DNA of 64,000 nt from Mucilaginibacter sp. KACC 22773 (GTDB lineage: Bacteria > Bacteroidota > Bacteroidia > Sphingobacteriales > Sphingobacteriaceae), in NCBI RefSeq assembly GCF_028736215.1, contig NZ_CP117883.1, positions 6,448,001 through 6,512,000 of the forward strand. Direction: 5' to 3'. Every line of letters starts with the position of its first letter. Positions within the stretch are counted from its first letter, which is position 1. Below, piece after piece: positions 35,015 to 42,986 of this stretch. A model generated the notes under the pieces. The model saw only the letters and a program-made list of their open reading frames with translations. It ran no database searches and was not told the DNA's origin. The position numbers were made by a program, and so were the translations under genes.

Positions 35015-35971
35015 ATGAAAATAACGGAACACATTGCCAATGCAAAAGGCAAAACACTTTTTTCCTTTGAACTTATTCCACCACTAAAAGGACAAAGCAT
35101 AAAAGGCATCTACGATGCAATCGACCCCTTAATGGAGTTTAAGCCGCCGTTTATTGATGTTACATCGTTGCGCGAGGATTTTATTTACAAGCAGCATGAT
35201 AATGGCTTGCTGGAAAAGCTGAGCTACCGCAAACGCCCGGGCACTATTGCTATATGCGCTGCTATCATGAATAAATATAAGGTAGATACCGTTCCGCATT
35301 TGTTGTGTGGAGGTTTTACCAAGGATGAGACAGAGAATGGCTTGGTCGATCTGCAATTTTTAGGCATCGAGAATGTGTTGGTTTTGCGTGGCGATGCACG
35401 CCGGGGTGATGCTTCATTTGTGCCAACGCCTAACGGCCATAACTATGCTACTGATTTACTGCAGCAAGTGGTAAATATGAACAACGGCATTTACCTGCAT
35501 GAGCATAACGACGATAGCCTGAAAACCGATTTCTGCATCGGCATTGCCGGCTATCCCGAAAAGCATTTTGAAGCACCAAACCTTAAAACCGACTTTAAAT
35601 ACCTGAAACAAAAGGTAGATATGGGCGCGAATTTCATTGTTACACAAATGTTTTTTGACAATCAGAAATATTTTGATTTTGTAAATAATTGCCGGGCCAA
35701 TGGCATCAATGTTCCTATTATACCGGGCTTAAAACCTGTTACCAACTCAAAACAGTTAATCGGTTTAGCAAAAACCTTCCATATTGATATGCCCGAAGAT
35801 TTATGCGACGCGGTTAACGGCTGCAAATCAGAAAAAGATGTGCGGGATATCGGTGTGGAATGGATGATAAACCAATGCCGTGAGTTGATGGCCTTTGGTG
35901 TGCCAGTGCTGCACTTTTATACCATGAGCAACGCCGGGCCAACTAAGCGGATTGCGGAAGCGATTTTTTAG
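35015..35971 (+). CDS. metF: Methylenetetrahydrofolate reductase
   Basis: A 318-residue flavoprotein that reduces methylene-tetrahydrofolate to the methyl form used by MetH. The ATG at 35015 (MKITEHIANAKGKTLFSFEL) is the true start; upstream in-frame codons belong to the palindromic repeat. Family marks: FSFELIPPLKG with the catalytic Glu, IDVTSLRED, the flavin segment ENVLVLRGDARRGD, MGANFIVTQMFFDNQKYFDF and FYTMSNAG at the end. It is separated from metH by the hairpin repeat, which could uncouple the expression of the two genes. Confidence 0.96.
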   Translation: MKITEHIANAKGKTLFSFELIPPLKGQSIKGIYDAIDPLMEFKPPFIDVTSLREDFIYKQHDNGLLEKLSYRKRPGTIAICAAIMNKYKVDTVPHLLCGGFTKDETENGLVDLQFLGIENVLVLRGDARRGDASFVPTPNGHNYATDLLQQVVNMNNGIYLHEHNDDSLKTDFCIGIAGYPEKHFEAPNLKTDFKYLKQKVDMGANFIVTQMFFDNQKYFDFVNNCRANGINVPIIPGLKPVTNSKQLIGLAKTFHIDMPEDLCDAVNGCKSEKDVRDIGVEWMINQCRELMAFGVPVLHFYTMSNAGPTKRIAEAIF

Positions 35972-36029
35972 GGGGCTGTAGGATTGAAAGGTTGTTGTTC
36001 ATGCTTTATTTAAAAGGATGAACAATGGC

Positions 36030-36776
36030 CTATTTTATTCTCAACCCGGCAAGGCCAAAATTCAATATCTTTCCAACGTTTGCCTCTTCCGAAAATACCT
36101 TGATGCCCCTTTGGCTCATACTTATTATTTGAACCTTGACGAACACATTTTCCGGACTATTTATGAAGTATTTTTCAGTGATCTTTCCTTTTAGGAATAA
36201 ATCTTTTTGAGCGTTAAATGTCCATTCACTATTGGGGCATTGGTATTGAACAGCGTTCATATTATTGTAGCTGGTGTCGACAGGCATATAGATCTTAACT
36301 AAATCACCGACCTTTGATTTGCTGTAGAATGCAACTGCTTCTTTTCTTTCTTCTTCAGCGCAATCAATTACAAGCTTCCAATACGCTTTATCTTCCTCAA
36401 CTTGTCCGTTCAGGTCAATATCCTTGTTATTAAGGCTCCTGTGCAGCGAGGTTAAAATTATAGACGACATGTCATCGGCGCTATGTACTCCAATTGAGAC
36501 GAAGTATTTCACTAATGCTGTGTCCCGTCCTCCTCTAATCCAGTGGTTCCTGATCCATAAACCTTTCCCAAAATGTGAATCGGTTACTCCATCACGCTCT
36601 GGCTGTTTTTTAAAACGTTCCAAGTCACTTGCTGGCCAGTCTTGCTTAAGGTATAGTAACGCTTCACTTAAATTTCGTGGCAGCCTTGCGGAAGCGTTAT
36701 GTACTTCAGAATTACAACTTGTAAGCCCTATTGCACATGCAAAAAATAATAAGCACAGCATTATGGTTTTCGTCAT
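36030..36776 (-). CDS. DUF6794-like lipoprotein
   Basis: A 248-residue lipoprotein with the lipobox LTSC (Cys21). Residues about 30-125 carry LPRNLSEALLYLKQDWPASD, then HFGKGLWIRNHWIRGGRDTA and DDMSSIILTSLHRSLNNKDI. I recall this pattern from the DUF6794 family of Bacteroidota. The C-terminal 110 residues are a beta-rich region of unknown type. The function is unknown. The gene stands alone, convergent with metF. Confidence 0.78.
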   Translation of the reverse strand: MTKTIMLCLLFFACAIGLTSCNSEVHNASARLPRNLSEALLYLKQDWPASDLERFKKQPERDGVTDSHFGKGLWIRNHWIRGGRDTALVKYFVSIGVHSADDMSSIILTSLHRSLNNKDIDLNGQVEEDKAYWKLVIDCAEEERKEAVAFYSKSKVGDLVKIYMPVDTSYNNMNAVQYQCPNSEWTFNAQKDLFLKGKITEKYFINSPENVFVKVQIISMSQRGIKVFSEEANVGKILNFGLAGLRIK

Positions 36777-36973
36777 AACATAGCGTTTTGTATTAAATGG
36801 CGTTTACTGTCTTATCTATGATATTTTCCAAAAATAATTCCAATCACCAATTGACTAAACAATTTGTCTTTAATATCCTAATTCATGGCAATGCCGCATC
36901 ACAATTAAAATTTTTGCTTTAAATCCATCTCTCAAATATCTACATTTAACTATTACCATCCACATTGCTATCT

Positions 36974-37531
36974 ATGGATTTTTTCAGCCACATCAAATCT
37001 GTTATTGGTATTATACTGGGCCTTAGCATTACCCATCTACTCAAAGGGGCTGCTAAACAAATTCAGCATCCGGGGCGCAATAAACCTTATTGGGTGCACA
37101 ACCTTTGGGCCTTTTACATGTTCCTGTTGCTGCTGCATTTTTGGTGGTGGGAGTTTAATTTGCACGATATTAAACACTGGCTGTTCCTGGAGTATTTTTT
37201 CGTGATATTTTACATCGTAATTTATTACAGCGTATGCGCCCTGCTATACCCCGAAGACCTGAACGACTATAAAGATTATAACGATTACTTTTATTCGCGC
37301 CGCAAATGGATATTCGGCATATTAGGGGCAAGTTACCTGTTAGATATGGTGGATACTTTTATAAAAGGGCAGGCTTATTATAGCCACTATACCCTGGAAT
37401 ACCCTATCCGTAACATCGCCCATTTTGTGTTATGCATGGTGGCCATAAAGGTGAACAACAAAAGGTTTCATGCCTTTCTGGTAATATTATTTATCGTTTA
37501 CGAGTTCTCTTATATTTTACGCCTCTTTTAA
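36974..37531 (+). CDS. Hypothetical membrane protein
   Basis: A 185-residue integral membrane protein with five or six helices (IGIILGLSITHLLKGAA, AFYMFLLLLHFWWWEFNL, FFVIFYIVIYYSVCALLYP, GILGASYLLDMVDTFI and the last two). I use the ATG at 36974; a TTG lies 9 bp upstream. It is rich in Trp and Tyr and has a charged loop YPEDLNDYKDYNDYFYSRRK. I recall related proteins in other Bacteroidota as lone genes of unknown role. A bidirectional terminator follows. Confidence 0.75.
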   Translation: MDFFSHIKSVIGIILGLSITHLLKGAAKQIQHPGRNKPYWVHNLWAFYMFLLLLHFWWWEFNLHDIKHWLFLEYFFVIFYIVIYYSVCALLYPEDLNDYKDYNDYFYSRRKWIFGILGASYLLDMVDTFIKGQAYYSHYTLEYPIRNIAHFVLCMVAIKVNNKRFHAFLVILFIVYEFSYILRLF

Positions 37532-37534
37532 ATT

Positions 37535-37569
37535 AAAAAAGGCATCCCCGACAGAAGATGCCTTTTTGC
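37535..37569. terminator. Bidirectional terminator between convergent genes
   Basis: AAAAAGGCATC pairs with GATGCCTTTTT across a 10-nt loop, with A- and T-runs on both sides. It serves the membrane protein gene and the convergent 609-residue protein gene. Confidence 0.82.
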
Positions 37570-37581
37570 TCATCGGCTATT

Positions 37582-39411
37582 TTACTTGCAAAAAATAACC
37601 TGGTTTGTTTTCACATAATCGTTCCAGTCGCCTGTAGTCAACTTACGTACGGTGTTTAAGGTTAAGCTGTAAGCGCATGACGGCCATGTACTAAATGCCG
37701 GCGACAATGCCCCTGTTGCAAGGTTGTACACCGCGGCATCTCCCCTTGGTACATTGCCCGATGGTAAGCCCGATACACTACCTATCGCGTTCGACCATAT
37801 TCCGATGTTCCAGCTGCCTATCAGTTCATGGTCAACCGTGTAATCAACATGGGCTTGTGATTGTACCGGTGTACAACCGCTGCCACCACCGGCAAACAGC
37901 TCTTCCAGTTTAAGCAGGCTTACCTCGTTCCAGTTGTTTACGTATATTTTACCGATGATAGATTGTGTTTTTAAATTGACAGATGCGGGGTTGGCCGGAT
38001 CGTCGGTTGTTTGAAACTTAAGATATAGCATGGTGCCGTTTTTTTGATTGGCCGCGCTAACCGCGCTGCCGGGGATTAAACCGGCGCTGGCATCGCCGCC
38101 GCCAATAATGGTATTGGTATTTAGTAAAACCAGCGGACCGTAAAAACCATTGTCAAGTGCAGGCTGATCAACCCTTATCCAGCCATTGGCATCGGGGTGA
38201 AGTACATGATCGGCAATAGGGCTGGGGAAATTATCTGCCGGGATACTATCCGCAACCGAAGCTGGTTGCCCCAAATCAATAACCACATTTTGAAACGCAG
38301 GCCCTCCGTTCCAGGTAATTTGGCGGGTGGCAACCTTAAGTTGCGTTGGGTCCATCTGGGCGCTGGTAACGGGGCTGTAATTCACATTATCCAGCGAGTA
38401 TAAAAAGCGGTAATGTAACGCACTTGCTGGTGCTGTGGGTACTTTTTTGGTTGCGTAGCCAACCAGGTTTACCGAGTTAAAGAAACCATAACCTACGCCT
38501 CCAACGCCCGATTTTGTAGTAAGCGTTTTGCCGGTGGCATCAATATCTGAGGTGATATTGAATTTACCTACCGATGTAAACCAGGGCACATCGCTGGTAT
38601 AAATGCCGCCATCTTTTATGCAAAGTTTTACACAGAAACAATTATGCGCGTTGTGCCTGTCGGTTTGACGGCCGCGGGTACGGTCTTCCTGCAATAAAAC
38701 GGCACCCGACGAAGATTCCACTCTGAAATAATAATCCGGGCCGGCGGGCCACTCTACATTTAAAAATGGCGAAAGCAGGGTTTGCCTGAAATTGGCGCCC
38801 GGATATACGATGGTGAATTTGCCATTGCTATCTGTATAGGCATTACCCAAAGTATCGTCCTGTATCAGGTCCACATCGTAGGCAAATACTTTAACACCTG
38901 ATAATGGCTTTTTAGTTTCGCAGTCGGTAACTATTCCGCAAACCACCCAGATATCTAATAAGGTAAGGATCCGGCAAAACCATTTAGGGTCTATCCTGTA
39001 TTCAAAAAAAGCAACCTGCCCGCTTTCGGTTTGCTTGAAAGCCGGTTGCAGGGTAGTAATATGAAACTGCAGCGAAAGATCTTTTTTAGGCCCCGGTCCT
39101 ATTTTTATGGGGGTATTGCCGCAATACCAGTCAACATCTACCGTGCCTCCATCGTAGCCGCTTTTGTCACCTATCTCAATCACAAAATCGCCGTTATCCT
39201 GGAGTTTGCCTTCGGCTATAAATAGTTTTTCTTTTTCTTTCAGTTCGGCATCGGTAACCTGGTGAAACGTTTGTTTGGCATCGGCCACGGCCAGGCGGGT
39301 TTCGTTGGCCCTATCGAAGGTCTTGTAAACCTTTACCGAGTTGCCCGATACCGGCAGCTCGCAATCAGAACATAGCAAACCGCGTAGGTTGCCTTTAATA
39401 GTAAAGCTCAT
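37582..39411 (-). CDS. Large leaderless Cys-rich protein with transthyretin-like domains
   Basis: A 609-residue protein of unknown function. It has no signal peptide. Residues 1-120 form a beta domain (FTIKGNLRGLLCSDCELPVS). Residues 156-235 form a carboxypeptidase-regulatory or transthyretin-like domain (VVCGIVTDCETKKPLSGVKV, then GNAYTDSNGKFTIVYPGANF). The C-terminal 340 residues are beta-rich with Asn and Thr. Cysteines cluster at 14, 17, 97, 146, 158, 164, 258, 260 and 264. The upstream region shares an exact 34-nt element with the next minus-strand gene, so the two are probably controlled together. It could be cargo or structure of an export system, but that is a guess. Confidence 0.75.
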   Translation of the reverse strand: MSFTIKGNLRGLLCSDCELPVSGNSVKVYKTFDRANETRLAVADAKQTFHQVTDAELKEKEKLFIAEGKLQDNGDFVIEIGDKSGYDGGTVDVDWYCGNTPIKIGPGPKKDLSLQFHITTLQPAFKQTESGQVAFFEYRIDPKWFCRILTLLDIWVVCGIVTDCETKKPLSGVKVFAYDVDLIQDDTLGNAYTDSNGKFTIVYPGANFRQTLLSPFLNVEWPAGPDYYFRVESSSGAVLLQEDRTRGRQTDRHNAHNCFCVKLCIKDGGIYTSDVPWFTSVGKFNITSDIDATGKTLTTKSGVGGVGYGFFNSVNLVGYATKKVPTAPASALHYRFLYSLDNVNYSPVTSAQMDPTQLKVATRQITWNGGPAFQNVVIDLGQPASVADSIPADNFPSPIADHVLHPDANGWIRVDQPALDNGFYGPLVLLNTNTIIGGGDASAGLIPGSAVSAANQKNGTMLYLKFQTTDDPANPASVNLKTQSIIGKIYVNNWNEVSLLKLEELFAGGGSGCTPVQSQAHVDYTVDHELIGSWNIGIWSNAIGSVSGLPSGNVPRGDAAVYNLATGALSPAFSTWPSCAYSLTLNTVRKLTTGDWNDYVKTNQVIFCK

Positions 39412-39726
39412 AGGTTTTTGTTTTTAGATTTTTTCTTCCCGCCTACTCTTTGATTGGATTTTCGGCATGCTCCATAACTTTTTACAGCCCTGCTGTTTGA
39501 ACCGCTGTTTTGTTATGTCAAAGGTTTCACTAAAAAAAGCCCCTATCAACGTTGCTACTACTGTTTTAGGCCCTATGATTGTACGCGATTGAAAACGTAC
39601 TACTACAGTTTTTGCTGCGTAGAAATACGCGGCAGAATTCATAGTATTTAAATACCGGATAGTTTAACAAATGCAAAAAGCGCCTTCTCCTACGGAAAAG
39701 ACGCTCTCTTTATCTGTAACAAATAT
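39412..39726. other. Intergenic leader region of the 609-residue protein gene
   Basis: About 315 bp. It holds the first 34-nt element (39596-39629). A 72-codon minus-strand frame at 39424-39642 covers the element and is open, but its composition is not convincing as a protein, so I do not call it. Confidence 0.45.
39596..39629 (-). repeat. 34-nt shared leader element, copy 1
   Basis: It begins CGTACTACTACAG and ends CGTAGAAATACG. It is identical over 34 nt to 40848-40881 and lies 184 bp upstream of the 609-residue protein start. The ends CGTA/TACG and the inner CTACAG/CTGCGTAG can form an imperfect hairpin. Confidence 0.7.
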
Positions 39727-40665
39727 TTATTGGTATAAATAGGTATCTGTTAAATGCTGCATTGCCTCCTGAAAAAGGCTGTAAGCAGTTGCCTCATCAT
39801 TATTGTTTATGGAAGTAATTGACGTTTGGATATACTTGTCATAAATCTCTTTAAATATAACGGCCTTGTTTTGTTCTTTATCAATGGCTTCAAGCAGAGA
39901 TGCAGAAATTGTATAATATTTTTCAATCTCGGCACCGTTGAATTTTTCCTGCAAAATTTTATCCCTGAAACCTCTGAGTACATTCAACTGGTTATCGGCT
40001 TCTTTGCCGGCAAAGTTGGTTGCAATACGTGTAAGGGCGCAGGGCTCTGAGCTGGTGGAAGCGGGGCAGCCGGTTGAGCCAGGACAAGGAGCTGACATTT
40101 CAATATACATATTCATTCCGTCCGATGGCTGGATAATAAGTTTGTAAGGGAGGTCTTCACCCTTTAAGTAGCCAAAGTGATATATAAAAGTGCTGCAATC
40201 TGTAGTGTTCAAAAATTCATTTAAACGCACTTGCCCCATGAATGAACCGCGGTTTATTTTGGTATAATGAGCGGTTGGCTCTAATTTCTTGAAATTCATA
40301 ACATGGTTAAATAACACCTGCCATGTCCTCTCAAGCGAGATTCGCTCGCCGGTATTGGTCATGAAACCATTTTTATTAATAATGGAATTGGGTAAGCTGT
40401 TTGTAACTGTGCGATTAGCTGGAATTAACACCAGTATCCTCGACGATGGATCATTTGCATCTTCAAGGCCATTCATGAATTTAATGCCGGATACGTTGTC
40501 TTCTTTTAAAACCGCTTCTACAGCTAAGCGGCTAAGGCTTACCGAGCGAATTTCCGATGGGAATTTTTTTTGAAAATCTTCAGTTAGTTCTTTGTAAAAG
40601 CTTTCGGTAATAAATTCACCTACAGTGGTAGGGTCAAGCACGGTACTCAACATTTCTGTTTTCAT
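39727..40665 (-). CDS. Protein with CPGSTGCP motif and CFI-box-like C-terminus
   Basis: A 312-residue protein without a signal peptide. Residues 142-190 have the pattern F-M-G-Q-x-x-L-N followed by a Cys and strands, and CPGSTGCP stands at 194-201. The same pattern and motif occur in the 163-residue protein encoded divergently. Residues 46-85 may be a first, weaker copy of the same fold. The C-terminus from Cys209 has LNVLRGFRDKIL, then EKYYTISASLLEAI, which resembles the CFI-box-CTERM region (Cys, LRxFRD, YYxxS). Function unknown; by its tail it may be a sorted or modified protein. The 34-nt element lies 182 bp upstream. Confidence 0.75.
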   Translation of the reverse strand: MKTEMLSTVLDPTTVGEFITESFYKELTEDFQKKFPSEIRSVSLSRLAVEAVLKEDNVSGIKFMNGLEDANDPSSRILVLIPANRTVTNSLPNSIINKNGFMTNTGERISLERTWQVLFNHVMNFKKLEPTAHYTKINRGSFMGQVRLNEFLNTTDCSTFIYHFGYLKGEDLPYKLIIQPSDGMNMYIEMSAPCPGSTGCPASTSSEPCALTRIATNFAGKEADNQLNVLRGFRDKILQEKFNGAEIEKYYTISASLLEAIDKEQNKAVIFKEIYDKYIQTSITSINNNDEATAYSLFQEAMQHLTDTYLYQ

Positions 40666-41056
40666 TTTAATTGGTTTATGGTTTTTAATTTGATTAATTA
40701 CTTATGGATGTATATTAATACAAATGCAATGTAATATATAATTATTATAATACCTCATTTCGCACCGATTAATAATTGTTAATATTTGTTAAAACCAAAT
40801 TCCAGGCTGTTATTTCAATTTTATGATAATCCCCAAATATCATCCTGCGTACTACTACAGTTTTTGCTGCGTAGAAATACGTAATATACTCCCGGTGTAA
40901 AAAACAAAAAAGTTTGTTGTATGCTGTAAATGAACCATTTACAAAAACACGTCAAATAATGAGACAACTGCCAAAACCCGTGGCCCTGTTGAAATAACAA
41001 CTTATTAATCTTAGTTTTAGCCAAACTAATTCCTAACCCTCTATACTAAATCAATC
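40666..41056. other. Divergent intergenic region between the two CPGSxGCP protein genes
   Basis: About 390 bp, AT-rich near 40700-40800. It holds the second 34-nt element and must contain promoters in both directions. I see no RNA gene. Confidence 0.5.
40848..40881 (-). repeat. 34-nt shared leader element, copy 2
   Basis: Identical to 39596-39629. It lies 182 bp upstream of the 312-residue protein start on the minus strand and 175 bp upstream of the divergent 163-residue protein gene. The sequences around the two copies are not otherwise alike. Confidence 0.7.
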
Positions 41057-41548
41057 ATGGAAACCAAACCAACAAGAGACTCTAACCCAATTACCGGCGA
41101 CGAAGGCGCCCCCATCGATCTTGAACTTGCAGCTAAATGGACCGCTAATCACCGTCATCGCCATCCCAATGAAGTGGTATCACAATTTTTCGGGCAAAAA
41201 ATATTGAATACCATACTACAACAAGATGGATGCTTAGGCATTCGCATTTATTACGCTAACAAGCAACACCTTACAGGCTGGCAAAAATTTTGGATTTCAG
41301 TTGGAAACTTCTTCATCAGAGTTGTTGCTAATGCCGAAGGTGAAAAACGATTTGTGATAACAGGCGTGCAAACTGATGGACAAGATCAGTTACCAAGTGA
41401 TGTAAAAAAAGAAGTAGCGGCTGTATCTACAGAAATAAAGACATTTAAATTGTCAGCTACTTCTACAAGCAGCAATATAGTTGGAAATCAATCTATGCCT
41501 TGCCCCGGTTCTGCAGGGTGCCCTCAAAATATATTGTCAGGCGAATAA
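41057..41548 (+). CDS. Small protein with C-terminal CPGSAGCP motif
   Basis: A 163-residue cytosolic-looking protein. Residues 17-66 read as a helix (IDLELAAKWTANHRHRHP) followed by F-F-G-Q-K-I-L-N, a Cys at 59 and a strand (GIRIYY). A beta region ends in EKRFVITGVQTDGQ, and CPGSAGCP stands at 149-156, close to the C-terminus. I recall a widespread Bacteroidota family with the same helix, GIRIYY strand and a Cys-Pro tail, always without a known role. It is divergent from the 312-residue relative and upstream of a membrane sensor-like protein, kinase and regulator. Confidence 0.75.
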   Translation: METKPTRDSNPITGDEGAPIDLELAAKWTANHRHRHPNEVVSQFFGQKILNTILQQDGCLGIRIYYANKQHLTGWQKFWISVGNFFIRVVANAEGEKRFVITGVQTDGQDQLPSDVKKEVAAVSTEIKTFKLSATSTSSNIVGNQSMPCPGSAGCPQNILSGE

Positions 41549-41558
41549 CTATACAAAG

Positions 41559-42185
41559 GTGAATTACACATTACAAATCCTTTCAGTGATATCCGGTGTA
41601 ATTCCGGCGCTAGCCGCGTTATTTAATTATAAACAAATAGACGTTGTTTTAAAAGTATTCGTCCTTTACTTGCTTATATCTTTTTGTTTTGACATAGGGT
41701 TTTGGCTCGCGCAGCAAAATGGCACCAGGAACGACATGCCTGGTGTTCATGCATACATAGCTGTTAGCTTAGCCTTATTTACTGGTATTTATTATTTGCT
41801 TTTTATTAAAATTGCATTAAAGAAAGCAATAATTGCATTATCGGCTATCACTTCAGGCTTAATAATTTATGACGCTTTTAAGATTTGGGTTTTCCCATCT
41901 ATTTCAAACACTGCACTCAGTATCTTTCTTATCATATGTTCATTAATATATTTTTATCAATTGCTTAGCAGACAGGAGTTCATATACATTGAGAAGCAAG
42001 GGCTTTTTTGGATAAATGCCGGAGTACTTTTTTATTCGGCTGTAAACATTTTTTTCTTCATGATTATCGGCCAGCTACCTAAAGCAATGCAATCTAACGT
42101 ATTTATGATACATAGTTCAACCAACATAATTGCCAACATATTATTTACAATAGGACTACTTTGCCAGCCCCAGAAAACAACCTGA
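41559..42185 (+). CDS. Seven-helix-like membrane protein preceding a histidine kinase
   Basis: A 208-residue membrane protein with about seven helices when started at the GTG at 41559; an ATG at 41481 is in frame but inside the preceding gene. Helices include LQILSVISGVIPALAALFNY, AYIAVSLALFTGIYYLLFI, and INAGVLFYSAVNIFFFMII at the end. It resembles small multi-helix proteins found directly before NarL-type kinases in Bacteroidota. It is probably the sensory membrane part for the kinase, whose gene overlaps it by 25 bp. Confidence 0.72.
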   Translation: MNYTLQILSVISGVIPALAALFNYKQIDVVLKVFVLYLLISFCFDIGFWLAQQNGTRNDMPGVHAYIAVSLALFTGIYYLLFIKIALKKAIIALSAITSGLIIYDAFKIWVFPSISNTALSIFLIICSLIYFYQLLSRQEFIYIEKQGLFWINAGVLFYSAVNIFFFMIIGQLPKAMQSNVFMIHSSTNIIANILFTIGLLCQPQKTT

Positions 42186-42943
42186 TCCCGGTATTAATTA
42201 TCGGCACATTAGTGGTGGTTGTATTAATCACCTGCTTATTTTTTTTCGTGATTATTTACCAGCGTAAGATGATCAAAAACCAGGTTGAATTGCGGGCCTT
42301 GCATGACGCGCGCCAAAGCGACCTGATGGCTGCCGTTTTTGAAACCCAGGAAAGCGAACGTAAACGCCTGGCCGAAGATTTACACGATAGTGTAGGCCAG
42401 GTGTTATCGGCTATAAAGCTTAACCTGCACCGGCTGGATAAAAACTGCACCACCGATGCCACCCAGCCGCTCCTGGCCGATACCCGCAGGCTTACCGACG
42501 AATGCATCCAGGAAATACGCAATATTATCCACAACGTTTTACCGCCGGTACTTACCGATTATGGGCTACTGGTTGCTGTTGAGGCATTGGCAAACAAGGT
42601 TGAGCAAACTACCCATATTAAAGTAAAGTTCAGCAAAAACATGCCCGATCAGCGATTTCCGCAGGAGATTGAACTTACGCTTTACCGCATAGCGCAAGAG
42701 CTTTTTGGAAACGCCATTAAGCACTCGGATGCTTCGGTTATCCATCTTTCTATCAACAAAGAAAGCAATTTTATGGTGATGGAATTTAAAGACAACGGCA
42801 TTGGTTTTAACCTTGCCGAAGTTAAGAGGGGCTTTGGTATTAAAAACCTTGAGAGCCGGGTACAGCTTATAAACGGTGATATAAATATTTATAGCAAGCC
42901 ATTAAGTGGTAGTCTTACCACTATTAAATTAAAAATAGTTTAG
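42161..42943 (+). CDS. NarX/DegS-type sensor histidine kinase (HisKA_3)
   Basis: A 260-residue kinase with one N-terminal membrane helix (VLIIGTLVVVVLITCLFFFV) and no sensory domain. The dimerisation and phospho-acceptor region is ESERKRLAEDLHDSVGQVLS, with the His in DLHDS. The ATPase has an N-box in LFGNAIKHSDAS, then MEFKDNGIGFN and KRGFGIKNLESRVQ. It starts at a TTG inside the end of the membrane-protein gene. The response regulator follows after 43 bp. Input probably comes from the preceding membrane protein. Confidence 0.9.
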   Translation: MPAPENNLIPVLIIGTLVVVVLITCLFFFVIIYQRKMIKNQVELRALHDARQSDLMAAVFETQESERKRLAEDLHDSVGQVLSAIKLNLHRLDKNCTTDATQPLLADTRRLTDECIQEIRNIIHNVLPPVLTDYGLLVAVEALANKVEQTTHIKVKFSKNMPDQRFPQEIELTLYRIAQELFGNAIKHSDASVIHLSINKESNFMVMEFKDNGIGFNLAEVKRGFGIKNLESRVQLINGDINIYSKPLSGSLTTIKLKIV

Positions 42944-42986
42944 TTTTGTATCTTTAATCTATCTTTAGCCAACTATTTGTTATTCA

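Noticed and set aside
39424..39642. 72-codon minus-strand frame covering the 34-nt element
   Set aside because: Its composition is not protein-like, and the second copy of the element does not sit in a similar frame, so the element is better seen as non-coding.
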